Shown: piece after piece, positions 1 through 7,691 of the stretch
Layout: every line of letters starts with the position of its first letter
Numbering within the stretch: the first letter of the stretch is position 1
Source: an uncultured Mycoplasmatota bacterium
Lineage (GTDB): Bacteria > Bacillota_I > Bacilli_A > RF39 > UBA660
DNA length: 29,760 nucleotides
Direction of reading: 5' to 3'
Assembly (NCBI GenBank): GCA_900546745.1
Contig: URDT01000015.1
Coordinates: forward strand, 1-29,760
Translations under genes and position numbers: made by a program
The notes under the pieces: model-generated
Databases searched by the model: none
What the model saw: the letters and a program-made list of their open reading frames with translations, nothing else
What the model was told of the DNA's origin: nothing

Positions 1-1204
1 GTCTATTAATTGTCCAAGATAAATACCAATTTTCTGTACTATCTTTTACAGTTACAATTCCTCCTGTTGTAACTTTTCCTTTTCTTGGGTCACGTTTACA
101 TATATCTATAATATGTTTCATTATATTTTCATCACTTACTTCTATAGTCGCACTCATCCAGTTTGTTAAATCTACATTACCACAGAATTTATCTGGATTA
201 CCAAATTCACCATTAGAAGCCTGTGAAGCAATATTTTTCCATAAATCCCATGATTCACCATTTCCATTTTTTATTGTTGATAAATCTGGTGCATTATTTT
301 GATCTCCATAACAAGATGTATCTGTACAACAACCATTTGTAATAAATACTAAATCGTCTTCTATTAAATCTATTGTTTTTTCTTGTCCTTCATTCTCATA
401 TATAATTTGAGTTGCTACTTTTTTATTTTGTTTAGATTCAAATATAACATTTTTAACATCTATTCCATATTCAATTTTTACACCATTACTTTCTAAATAT
501 TTTGTAAGTGGTAAAATCATTGATTCATATTGATTATATTTTGTAAATCTTAATGCTGAAAAATCTGGTAATCCATCTATATGATGAACATATCTACATA
601 GATATCTTTTCATTTCTAATGCAGATGACCATTTTTGAAATGCAAACATTGTTTGCCAATATAACCAAAAATTAGTTTCCCAAAATGAGTCTGGCAATAC
701 ATCAGAAATTTTTTTATTTTCTAAATCCTTTTCTGGTGTAATAAATAGTTTAGATAATGCAATTGCTGATTTTCTATCCAGTTTAAACATTTTATCAGTA
801 TGTGCATCTTCACCACAATTTATAGTTGCTCTACATAGTGAATAATTTGGGTCATGTTTATTAAGCCAATAATATTCATCTAATACTGATATATTTGGTG
901 TTTCAATTGATGGAACACTTCTAAACATATCCCACATACATTCAAAGTGATTATCCATTTCACGTCCACCACGCATATAAAATCCTTTAGTGACATCCTT
1001 TCTTCCATCACATGATCCACCGGCTAAATCTAATTTTTCTAACAAATGAATATGTTCTCCTTTCATTTGTCCATCTCTTACTAAATAGAATGCTGCTGAA
1101 AGACCTGCTAAACCTGTACCAATTATATAGGCAGATTTTTTATCTACTCCTTCTGGTTTTTCTGGGCGAGCAAATGTTTCATATGTTCCTGATCCATAAT
1201 ACAT
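1..1204 (-). CDS. ohyA: Oleate hydratase (MCRA family), 3' part missing at window edge
   Basis: FAD-dependent fatty acid hydratase that adds water to the cis-9 double bond of oleate and linoleate, making 10-hydroxy acids; in gut bacteria it is thought to detoxify unsaturated fatty acids. The reverse strand reads open from an ATG at 1204 to position 1, about 401 codons of the roughly 570-590 usual for the family. The N-terminus begins MYYGSGTYETFARPEKPEG, typical of this family, and is followed by the dinucleotide-binding stretch IIGTGLAGLSAA and then EKLDLAGGSCDG. Near the edge the frame still reads NWYLSWTINR, as expected at this depth of the family. A strong AAGGAGGA ribosome site precedes the ATG. 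The C-terminal third lies outside the window, so intactness cannot be judged. Confidence 0.95.
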   Translation of the reverse strand, partial: MYYGSGTYETFARPEKPEGVDKKSAYIIGTGLAGLSAAFYLVRDGQMKGEHIHLLEKLDLAGGSCDGRKDVTKGFYMRGGREMDNHFECMWDMFRSVPSIETPNISVLDEYYWLNKHDPNYSLCRATINCGEDAHTDKMFKLDRKSAIALSKLFITPEKDLENKKISDVLPDSFWETNFWLYWQTMFAFQKWSSALEMKRYLCRYVHHIDGLPDFSALRFTKYNQYESMILPLTKYLESNGVKIEYGIDVKNVIFESKQNKKVATQIIYENEGQEKTIDLIEDDLVFITNGCCTDTSCYGDQNNAPDLSTIKNGNGESWDLWKNIASQASNGEFGNPDKFCGNVDLTNWMSATIEVSDENIMKHIIDICKRDPRKGKVTTGGIVTVKDSTENWYLSWTINR

Positions 1205-1235
1205 AAATATTCCTCCTTATATGATCATCAGTTAA

Positions 1236-1264
1236 ATTGTATTATTTTCAATATTTTTATTCAA
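1236..1264 (-). promoter_or_regulatory. Sigma-A type promoter for oleate hydratase
   Basis: On the minus strand TTGAAT (1259-1264) and TACAAT (1236-1241) are separated by exactly 17 bp and lie about 30 bp upstream of the start codon. Seen by eye only; the surrounding DNA is AT-rich, so chance matches are possible. Confidence 0.5.
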
Positions 1265-1370
1265 TAATCAATTTTTTTAGTATGTAGAAACATTAATACA
1301 CAAAAATAAAATTGGAGTAATATCTATACATTAACAATCAATTGTAATAATTTTATACAATATTTCAAAT

Positions 1371-1463
1371 TTAAATTACTATTTTTTCAAAATATTTCTC
1401 ACTTCCACCATACCCTGCTATTCCAAATAAAAATACTTTTTTATCTTTTAATTGTTTTAAAAT
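1371..1463 (-). pseudogene. Relic of a flavodoxin-family gene
   Basis: This strip between tag and ohyA reads ILKQLKDKKVFLFGIAGYGG followed by SEKYFEKIVI and a stop. It resembles the conserved middle of clostridial-type flavodoxin-family proteins (KKVFLFGTAGFGGSxEYFxKI). Only about 30 codons remain. An in-frame TAG at 1464-1466 precedes it, and no recognisable flavodoxin sequence continues on either side. The resemblance is from memory of the family and was not searched. Confidence 0.5.
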
Positions 1464-1556
1464 CTATCTTTTATATTACAAAAAGACAAAGTTTATAATT
1501 TATCCTTTTACTAAATTATTTAATTTTATGTAAAATAATTCATTTGAAAACTAACA

Positions 1557-1585
1557 AAAAATCTTGTTTTTAAATCAAGATTTTT
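1557..1585 (-). terminator. Terminator after tag
   Basis: Perfect 10-bp stem (AAAAATCTTG paired with CAAGATTTTT, loop 1567-1575), with a T-rich tail on the minus strand. The tag stop codon falls inside the hairpin. It closes the ogt-tag operon. Confidence 0.75.
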
Positions 1586-2126
1586 CTTTGTTTTGAAATA
1601 AAAAACATTCTTTATCATGCGAAACGATAATTCCAATTGCCTGTAAATAAGAATAGATAATTGTTGTTCCAACAAACCGCATACCACGTTTCATTAAGTC
1701 TTTTGAAATAGCATCTGATAAATCGGATCTTGTTTGATTCCATTCATAAAATATTTGATCCTTTGTAAATGTTTTTAGGTAGTTGTAAAAGGAACCATAC
1801 TCATTTTGAATTTGACGAAATATTTTTGCATTCATAATACTTACTTTAATTTTTAAACGATTTCTTATAATTCCTTTATTTTGTAAAAGTTCTTCTATTT
1901 TAGTTTCATCATAAGAACAAATTTTTTCTAAATTAAACTGATCATAAGCCTTTTTAAAATTGTCTCTTTTATTTAAAATACATTCCCAAGAAAGTCCGGC
2001 TTGAAAAGATTCTAATAGCAACATTTCAAACAAATAGGATTCGTTAGAATTGAAAACTCCCCACTCTTTATCATGATATTCAATATACTTTGGATTATTT
2101 AAATTACACCATTTACATCGAATCAT
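1575..2126 (-). CDS. tag: DNA-3-methyladenine glycosylase I
   Basis: Base-excision repair glycosylase that removes 3-methyladenine from alkylated DNA. The 183-residue length fits the family (about 187 in E. coli). The zinc-binding set is present: Cys4 (MIRCKWC), His18 (EYHDKEWG), His170 and Cys174 (SHDKEC). The helix LLLESFQAGLSW around residue 39 carries the conserved acidic residue and the tryptophan of the base pocket. The ATG at 2126 overlaps the ogt stop as ATGA, so the two repair genes are co-transcribed and probably translationally coupled. Followed at once by a terminator. No defects seen. Confidence 0.96.
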   Translation of the reverse strand: MIRCKWCNLNNPKYIEYHDKEWGVFNSNESYLFEMLLLESFQAGLSWECILNKRDNFKKAYDQFNLEKICSYDETKIEELLQNKGIIRNRLKIKVSIMNAKIFRQIQNEYGSFYNYLKTFTKDQIFYEWNQTRSDLSDAISKDLMKRGMRFVGTTIIYSYLQAIGIIVSHDKECFLFQNKEKS

Positions 2127-2662
2127 AAAGCAGTTCCTTTTGTTGGAATTTTAAATTGGGACATATCTAGTTTTTCTAATTCTAATAATTTCACTTTATT
2201 CTGAATACCTCCACCATATCCTGTTAAACTACCACTGGTACCAACTACTCTATGGCAAGGAATAATAAGACAGATTGGATTCCAACCTACAGCTCCTCCA
2301 ACAGCTTGAGCAGACATTTTAGAAATTCTGTTTATTTTGGCAATTTTGTTAGCAATATCTTGATAAGTTACCACATTTCCATAAGGAATCTCTTTCATGA
2401 TTTCTATTACTTGTTTTCTAAAAGGAGTTAAGTTGTTTATTTTATAAAGTGGGATAAAATTAGGTACTTGGCCAGAAAAATAAAGATCAAGCCATGTTTT
2501 TGTTTGATCAAAAATTGGTAAATTTTTAAAAGTTAAATCACTTTGATGCTTCTTTGAATCTCTTGAATGTTCAAACCACAATCCTGTCAAGTAGGTTCCA
2601 TCACTACTCATTAAAATATCAGAAAATTGAGAATTTGTTGAATATCTTTGAACAAACATCAT
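2123..2662 (-). CDS. ogt: Methylated-DNA--protein-cysteine S-methyltransferase
   Basis: Direct-reversal repair of O6-methylguanine by suicide transfer of the methyl group to Cys136 in the motif IPCHRVVGTSGSLTGYGGG. Residues 1 to about 78 form the variable N-terminal domain; about 79-165 form the winged-helix catalytic domain with PYGNVVTYQDIA (93-104) and the AVGGAVGWNP arginine-finger region, where the usual Arg/Asn position reads VG. 179 residues, normal length. Two consecutive ATGs (2662 and 2659) are possible; the GAGGTG ribosome site is better spaced for the second. First gene of an operon with tag, giving two complementary routes for repairing methylated bases. Confidence 0.95.
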   Translation of the reverse strand: MMFVQRYSTNSQFSDILMSSDGTYLTGLWFEHSRDSKKHQSDLTFKNLPIFDQTKTWLDLYFSGQVPNFIPLYKINNLTPFRKQVIEIMKEIPYGNVVTYQDIANKIAKINRISKMSAQAVGGAVGWNPICLIIPCHRVVGTSGSLTGYGGGIQNKVKLLELEKLDMSQFKIPTKGTAL

Positions 2663-2676
2663 AACACCTCGCTTTT

Positions 2677-2685
2677 ATTATATCA
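2677..2685 (-). promoter_or_regulatory. Possible extended -10 promoter for ogt-tag
   Basis: The minus strand reads TGATATAAT (TGnTATAAT) between the SDR terminator and ogt, with no good -35. It would leave only a very short leader before the start codon, so this is tentative. The upstream terminator implies that ogt-tag needs its own promoter. Confidence 0.3.
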
Positions 2686-2712
2686 AAAAAATACTAATTA
2701 TAAATTAGTATT
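2685..2712 (-). terminator. Terminator after the SDR gene
   Basis: AATACTAATT pairs with AATTAGTATT (2690-2699 with 2703-2712, 3-nt loop), followed on the minus strand by a T run. It begins at the SDR stop codon. Confidence 0.7.
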
Positions 2713-3440
2713 TATTGTGCTGTATAACCACCATCAATTGGAACAATAGCACCTGTTATAAATGTTGCATTATCACTTAATAAATAAGTAATTAGATTAG
2801 CAATTTCTTGATCTTTTCCAAGTCTTCCAATTGGTAATTGATTTGCCATCACATCTTTCATTTCTTGAGGCACTTGTGCTAATATTGGAGTATCTACATA
2901 TCCTGGAGCAATAGCATTTACACGAATGTTATCACGAGCATAAGTAAGTGCTAAAGAACGAGTCATTTGGTTAATTGCTCCTTTTGTAGCAGAATAAGCA
3001 AAACTCATAGCAGATCCTACTAATCCATACATAGAAGAAGTATTGACAATGGCTCCTCCACCTGTTTTAAGCATTTCTGCAATTACATATTTATTCATCA
3101 AAAAGATACCTGTTTGATTGACTGCTACAACTTTATTCCACTCTTCTAGACTAACTTCATGAGCTTTATTAGGGCTTCCACCAATTCCAGCATTTGCTAC
3201 TAAGCAATCTATATGTCCAAAATGTTCTAAAGTTTTTTGAATGCAATTTTTTACATCTTCTTCGTTTGAAACATCACATTTTATTCCAAGGCAGCAACTG
3301 CCTAAATTAGAAGCAATGTTTTCTACTTCATCATTTAAATCAACAATCACAACATTTTCTTGTTTTTCTATTAATTTTTTAGCAGTAGCAAGTCCGATTC
3401 CACTTGCTCCTCCAGTAATAATTGTTACTTTTTCTTTCAT
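2712..3440 (-). CDS. Short-chain dehydrogenase/reductase (classical SDR)
   Basis: Cytosolic NAD(P)-dependent oxidoreductase of 242 residues with every classical SDR landmark: TGGASGIG cofactor loop (9-16), NAG (83-85), Asn108, catalytic Ser136, Tyr149 and Lys153 (YSATK), and the PG motif at 179-180. Asp34 ends beta-strand 2 (VVIVDLND), which in this family favours NAD(H) over NADP(H). The C-terminal GGYTAQ is FabG-like. Substrate cannot be read from the sequence. It sits directly downstream of a bile salt hydrolase gene, so a hydroxysteroid dehydrogenase acting on freed bile acids is a reasonable hypothesis, but a FabG-like or sugar/alcohol dehydrogenase is equally possible. It has its own promoter and terminator. 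Confidence 0.9.
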   Translation of the reverse strand: MKEKVTIITGGASGIGLATAKKLIEKQENVVIVDLNDEVENIASNLGSCCLGIKCDVSNEEDVKNCIQKTLEHFGHIDCLVANAGIGGSPNKAHEVSLEEWNKVVAVNQTGIFLMNKYVIAEMLKTGGGAIVNTSSMYGLVGSAMSFAYSATKGAINQMTRSLALTYARDNIRVNAIAPGYVDTPILAQVPQEMKDVMANQLPIGRLGKDQEIANLITYLLSDNATFITGAIVPIDGGYTAQ

Positions 3441-3490
3441 TGTATCACTTTCCCTTCTTAGAATATCGAAATGGTTCTCTATTCTAAATC

Positions 3491-3499
3491 ATTATACCA
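3491..3499 (-). promoter_or_regulatory. Extended -10 promoter for the SDR gene
   Basis: The minus strand reads TGGTATAAT (TGnTATAAT) about 50 bp upstream of the start, between the bile salt hydrolase stop and the SDR gene. No clear -35, as is usual for extended -10 promoters. Confidence 0.5.
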
Positions 3500-3517
3500 T
3501 AATATGAATCTTTATAC

Positions 3518-4492
3518 TTAATTTTGTCTATAAATTTGTTCTCCTTGAATCATTGGATAACGAATTAATTGACTACTATCTAAGTTTTCATGATGTATAT
3601 CAATAGCTGATATTTGATGATTATGATAAGTTGTATAATAGTAAATTCCTTCATTTAAATTACAGCAAGAACTATAAATTGTAATTTCATATTTTCCAGT
3701 TTCTACTTCACAACAACCTCTTTGTTGTTCAACAGAATTTAAAATATGAAAAAACTGACTTACACTTTCTGTTTCGTCTTCACTAGAAACAGAATTCATT
3801 TTGATAAAAGAAGCTCTTATAAATCTTGACTCAGAAGATAAATCTCCTGGTAATCCAATTGCTCCCATTCCTCTACTATATGGAGTCAAATCAAGTTGAT
3901 TAGAAAATGTATTGTTTGGATTTTTAGGACTTAGTCCCATATATTTACGAAGTTCAAATAATTGTTGTTCAAAAGGAGGATTATTTGTTAATACTCCAAC
4001 AGGATTATCATATATCATAATTTCTTTCTTTTTTGTTTCTACTGTAATACTTTCTGTCAAATCAGAAATCATCCAATGTAATTGGGCTAAAGGAAGATTC
4101 TCATGAAATGGAACGTTTAAAAAGTTCATAGTTTCTATTAATCTTCTTGCCTCTTTTACTGTAGAACATTGACTTAAAATCCAAGGAATAAATTCGTATT
4201 GGGTAATATTATCTTTACCCTCTATTTTTTCATTGTATTGACAATTTCCTACGAAGTTTAAGCCAGCAATGGCTAATCCCTTTTCATTCATTGCATCATA
4301 ATATAAAGGATAATCATCCATGACATAAGCAACTCCTATGATTGCATAATGACTTTGAATTGTCTCTTTTTCTTTAAAATGAAAAGGATAATTCCTAGGA
4401 GTGATGGTAATTTCATCTTGATAAGAATATTCATAATCTAAATTACGACCAAAATAACTATTTTTTGTTTTAAAATGAACTGCTGTACACAT
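3518..4492 (-). CDS. bsh: Bile salt hydrolase (choloylglycine hydrolase family)
   Basis: Ntn-hydrolase that cleaves the glycine or taurine amide of conjugated bile acids. The protein starts MCTAV, so removal of Met1 exposes the nucleophile Cys2. The remaining active-site set aligns with Clostridium perfringens BSH: Arg16 and Asp19 in FGRNLD, Asn79 in GLNF (Asn favours bile salt hydrolase; penicillin V acylases have Tyr here), Asn170 in GVLTNNP and Arg223 in SRFIR. Length 324 matches the family (about 317-330). There is no signal peptide, as in other cytosolic Gram-positive BSHs. An AAGGAGG ribosome site sits 8 nt before the ATG. Strong evidence for life in a vertebrate gut. Monocistronic by position of the flanking promoters. 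Confidence 0.95.
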   Translation of the reverse strand: MCTAVHFKTKNSYFGRNLDYEYSYQDEITITPRNYPFHFKEKETIQSHYAIIGVAYVMDDYPLYYDAMNEKGLAIAGLNFVGNCQYNEKIEGKDNITQYEFIPWILSQCSTVKEARRLIETMNFLNVPFHENLPLAQLHWMISDLTESITVETKKKEIMIYDNPVGVLTNNPPFEQQLFELRKYMGLSPKNPNNTFSNQLDLTPYSRGMGAIGLPGDLSSESRFIRASFIKMNSVSSEDETESVSQFFHILNSVEQQRGCCEVETGKYEITIYSSCCNLNEGIYYYTTYHNHQISAIDIHHENLDSSQLIRYPMIQGEQIYRQN

Positions 4493-4511
4493 ATCTTAAC
4501 CTCCTTATTTT

Positions 4512-4541
4512 ATTATATATTAAATATTCCTATGACTTCAA
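4512..4541 (-). promoter_or_regulatory. Promoter for bile salt hydrolase
   Basis: TTGAAG (4536-4541) and TATAAT (4512-4517) with an 18-bp spacer on the minus strand. The -35 lies inside the last codons of the upstream DHHW gene, so bsh can be transcribed separately from that operon. Confidence 0.55.
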
Positions 4542-5606
4542 GGAAAAACTATTATTTATAATAAGGGTACTGTAAAGAAATAAAATATCTTGATCTTGAA
4601 TTTCTATATAATTTCCTATTAATTTTGGGGATATATAACGAGTATCAATTAAAGTGATTTTATCATAACCATTTAATAATAAAGGCGCTAAACTACTAGC
4701 AAAAGAATCTCTAAATATAATTAATTCTTTTCCTGTATGGGTTTCTTTTTTTTGAATGGTTACAATTGGCGTAGATCCAGATAGATAAATATCATAGGGA
4801 TCTATTGAATTTTGATTTTTATAATATAATTTTGTTTCTTTTTTTGTTTCGTAGTTATATAAATAACTATTTTGAATAGTACCATTTTCTAATACTTTTA
4901 ATTCATCTTGTTTTGTTTGAATTGGTAATTGATAAGCATAAGTACCTTTAAAATTGGCTATTTTTTTAACTTCATAATCATTTTTAAAAGGAACTTTTAA
5001 TCCATTAGAAAGAGTACTCGCTACTTCTATTAAAGTTTCTTGTTTCCAATGAGGATCTGTTAAGTAATAATTTTTTAATGTTAAAGAATCCATAATATCA
5101 ATATAATCCATATTTAAATGTTGTTTTAGATAAGCTTCCAGTTTAGAATAATCCATTTTTAAATGATTGGAACTGCCAAAATAATTTTTATCTGGGATAA
5201 TAGAAAAATAAACTTGATTATTTTTTAAATACATATTTTGAATTTGATTGATTTTTAAGACAAACTGTTCTAAAGATTTTTGATTAATCGGATATAATTG
5301 TTCAATCAAATAATCATGATCAAGATAAATTTGATGATATTCTTTTTTTAGCTGTAATTCTATATGGGCTTTCAAACTTCTAAATTGATCTCTTTTTATA
5401 AATTGATCTAATGAATATTGATCAAATTTTTGAAAGAAAGTTCCGTCTATTAGATTGTTTATAGAAATAGAAGGAAATTGTTCTAGTTTTCTTCTTTCTG
5501 ATAAGGAGATTCCCTGATCTTTTTTTATAATATTCAGTATTAAGAAAGTAACCAATACCAAAACAAATAAAATTGTAATGATTCTATTTTTTATTTGATT
5601 AATCAT
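4530..5606 (-). CDS. DHHW/AlgX-like accessory protein for MBOAT O-acylation
   Basis: Membrane-anchored extracytoplasmic protein, 358 residues. Residues 9-27 form an N-terminal membrane anchor. The signature YLTDPHWKQE (Asp184, His186) corresponds to the DHHW/AlgJ-AlgX catalytic Asp-His motif, and FRDSFASSLAP near residue 301 supplies the Ser of the SGNH-like fold. These proteins receive or transfer acyl groups moved across the membrane by an MBOAT partner. The MBOAT gene is 11 bp upstream in the same direction, and a DUF4358 gene precedes that, a set seen together in many gut Firmicutes. The first His of the DHHW tetrad is Pro here. The polymer acylated is unknown. Confidence 0.8.
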   Translation of the reverse strand: MINQIKNRIITILFVLVLVTFLILNIIKKDQGISLSERRKLEQFPSISINNLIDGTFFQKFDQYSLDQFIKRDQFRSLKAHIELQLKKEYHQIYLDHDYLIEQLYPINQKSLEQFVLKINQIQNMYLKNNQVYFSIIPDKNYFGSSNHLKMDYSKLEAYLKQHLNMDYIDIMDSLTLKNYYLTDPHWKQETLIEVASTLSNGLKVPFKNDYEVKKIANFKGTYAYQLPIQTKQDELKVLENGTIQNSYLYNYETKKETKLYYKNQNSIDPYDIYLSGSTPIVTIQKKETHTGKELIIFRDSFASSLAPLLLNGYDKITLIDTRYISPKLIGNYIEIQDQDILFLYSTLIINNSFSLKS

Positions 5607-5617
5607 TTTGTTCCTCC

Positions 5618-6997
5618 TTAAAATCTAAAATACAAAAATGGACTATAAGAACTATCTATTAAATAAGCTGTATTAATCAATAATAAGGCTATTAAAATGA
5701 TAGGTTCTAATATACTAATAACTAAATTTAGTTTCTTATTTTGACAACATCGTTGAATTATTTTTTTTATCATTGGTGTAGAGGCTATAATAGCAATTAT
5801 TAAAATAACGCTATAGTTTTTTAAATAATAAATTGTAAAGTCATTCAAAAATGGAATTTTAAAATTAAATAAACCTACTATATTAGAAAAAGCATCTTTC
5901 ATATTTTTGGCTCCAAAAATAATAAAACTAATCATTACCAAAAATAAAGTATAGATTCTTTGAATCCATTTTGGAAAGTGAGAACATCTTTTTTTTAAAA
6001 TTAGTTTTTCAATCAATAGTAAAACTCCAAAGAATAGTCCCCATATTATAAAATTCCAACTTGCGCCGTGCCAAATACCAGTTAAAGCCCAAACGATTAA
6101 AACATTTCGGATAAAGTTTTTTCGATTTCCTCCAAGTGGTATATAAACATAATCACGAAACCAACTCCCTAAAGAGATATGCCATCTTCTCCAAAATTCT
6201 GTGATACTTGTTGAAATATAAGGATAATCAAAATTTTCTAAGAAATGAAATCCAAACATTCTTCCTAATCCTATTGCCATATCGGAATATCCTGAAAAAT
6301 CAAAATATATTTCTAACATATAACTAATCGCATAAATCCAGTAAAATAAAACTGTTTTTTCACTAGAGGCTAAAAAAATCATGCATAACTCCCCTAGTAT
6401 ATTTGCAATTAAAATTTTTTTAGAAAGACCTATGATAAATCGTCTAACGCCATAAGCAAAGTTAGAAAAATTATGATTTCTTTTTTTGAGTTCTTCTTCT
6501 ACTAACTGATAACGAACAATTGGTCCAGCAATTAATTGAGGAAAAAGAGAAATATAAGTGGCTAGTTGGAAGAAATTTTTTTGAACTTCGACTTTTCTTT
6601 TATAAACATCTATTTCATAACTAATCATTTGAAAAGTATAAAAAGAGATTCCAATAGGAAGTGCGATATTGAAAAGTTGCATATTGGTATGAAAAAGATG
6701 ATTTATATTACTAACCATAAAGTTTGTATATTTAAAAAGACAGAGTATTAAAATATGAGTAGTGACTGTTATAACTAAAATATCTTTACTTCGATATTTT
6801 TCAATGAATAAAGCTCCAATATAGGATATTAAAATTTCTATAATCATTAAAAAGATATATTTTGGTTCTCCATAAAAATAAAACAGGAAAGAAAAGAATA
6901 ATAAAATAAAATTTTTAAAAGAATTGGGAACAATGAAATAAATGATTAACACGATTGGTAAAAAATAATATAAAAAACTAATGCTATTAAATAACAT
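5618..6997 (-). CDS. MBOAT-family O-acyltransferase (AlgI/DltB/PatA type)
   Basis: Polytopic membrane acyltransferase of 459 residues. About ten or more hydrophobic segments are visible. The family core is clear: EIYFDFSGYSDMAIGLGRMF (229-248), FWRRWHISLGSWFRDYVY (268-285) and ALTGIWHGASW with the catalytic His310. It is expected to move acetyl or similar groups from a cytosolic donor to a secreted polymer. The downstream DHHW protein is the likely extracytoplasmic partner, and the upstream DUF4358 protein completes the operon. No DltA or DltC is nearby, so D-alanylation of teichoic acid is less likely than O-acetylation of a polysaccharide or peptidoglycan. RBS TAGGAGGTG. Confidence 0.92.
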   Translation of the reverse strand: MLFNSISFLYYFLPIVLIIYFIVPNSFKNFILLFFSFLFYFYGEPKYIFLMIIEILISYIGALFIEKYRSKDILVITVTTHILILCLFKYTNFMVSNINHLFHTNMQLFNIALPIGISFYTFQMISYEIDVYKRKVEVQKNFFQLATYISLFPQLIAGPIVRYQLVEEELKKRNHNFSNFAYGVRRFIIGLSKKILIANILGELCMIFLASSEKTVLFYWIYAISYMLEIYFDFSGYSDMAIGLGRMFGFHFLENFDYPYISTSITEFWRRWHISLGSWFRDYVYIPLGGNRKNFIRNVLIVWALTGIWHGASWNFIIWGLFFGVLLLIEKLILKKRCSHFPKWIQRIYTLFLVMISFIIFGAKNMKDAFSNIVGLFNFKIPFLNDFTIYYLKNYSVILIIAIIASTPMIKKIIQRCCQNKKLNLVISILEPIILIALLLINTAYLIDSSYSPFLYFRF

Positions 6998-7035
6998 ATT
7001 ACACCTCCTATAATAAAACTTCCAGATTTGAAAGT

Positions 7036-7590
7036 TTATTCGACAATCATTTCATCTGGAAGTTCTATATCTGATTCTGTTTTTTCTAATTCTTTTCCTA
7101 TCTTATTATTTACATAATTTTTAAAGGCTTGATATGTAATTGTTGCCCATTCTTCATCCGACATAACAAAGAAAATAATTTGATCAGAATTTGTTATATA
7201 TAGTTTTTCAGCAGTTACACAAATCCATTTGCTCATATCGATATGGTCTAAAATTTCTTGTTTCATGTTTTCTATGTTAGCACCATTTTTTACTTTAATT
7301 GCTACAGCTGAATAAGCTTGAGAACCTATCATTGGTTCTGCTACAACTAATCCTTCTATATTTTCGTTAGAAGTTAATCCTGTATAAGATGTAACTTGTT
7401 CTTGATCTTTATAATCAATTTTTTTTGTTTCTAATTCTGGCAATTCACCATTTTTTTTGATTGAATTCATCATAGAAACTAGGTCCTTTGTTGTGTTCAA
7501 ATTCGTACTTTTTGAATTAGAAAATAATATAACTCCAAGTACTACCATTAGTACCATCACTACTACTATTATTATTGTTTGTTTTTTCAT
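7036..7590 (-). CDS. DUF4358-type membrane-anchored protein
   Basis: 184-residue protein with an N-terminal anchor (residues 5-24) and no lipobox cysteine, followed by an extracytoplasmic alpha/beta domain: EGLVVAEPMIGSQAYSAVAI and KQEILDHIDMSKWICVTAEK. This pattern matches DUF4358 proteins, which often sit beside MBOAT and DHHW genes; that is the case here, first in a tight three-gene operon. No biochemical role is established. The association suggests an accessory factor of the acylation system. The TTTACA and TAAATT hexamers around 7611-7644 are a possible promoter. Confidence 0.7.
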   Translation of the reverse strand: MKKQTIIIVVVMVLMVVLGVILFSNSKSTNLNTTKDLVSMMNSIKKNGELPELETKKIDYKDQEQVTSYTGLTSNENIEGLVVAEPMIGSQAYSAVAIKVKNGANIENMKQEILDHIDMSKWICVTAEKLYITNSDQIIFFVMSDEEWATITYQAFKNYVNNKIGKELEKTESDIELPDEMIVE

Positions 7591-7656
7591 AAATATCCTC
7601 TCTATTCTAGTAATAATTTATCATAATAAAAATTTTTTGTAAAGAAACAATTTGTC

Positions 7657-7687
7657 AAAAATAAAGTTTCTACTTTCCTTTAGGAAA
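7657..7687 (-). terminator. Weak terminator after the PF06541 gene
   Basis: Two overlapping small hairpins (TTTCC/GGAAA at 7674-7687 and AAAGT/ACTTT at 7663-7676), the second followed on the minus strand by ATTTTT. Just after the stop codon at 7692. Stems are only 5 bp. Confidence 0.35.
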
Positions 7688-7691
7688 TTCA

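Noticed and set aside
1012..1206. Plus-strand open frame over the oleate hydratase start
   Set aside because: Antisense shadow of a clear family member; low-complexity Leu-rich product, no ribosome site.
1575..2662. Mycoplasma-type code with TGA as Trp
   Set aside because: tag and ogt both end at TGA at the family-expected length, and Trp residues are encoded by TGG.
4530..6997. Alginate or D-alanyl teichoic acid (dlt) operon
   Set aside because: No dltA, dltC or alginate genes are present; MBOAT plus DHHW alone does not identify the polymer.
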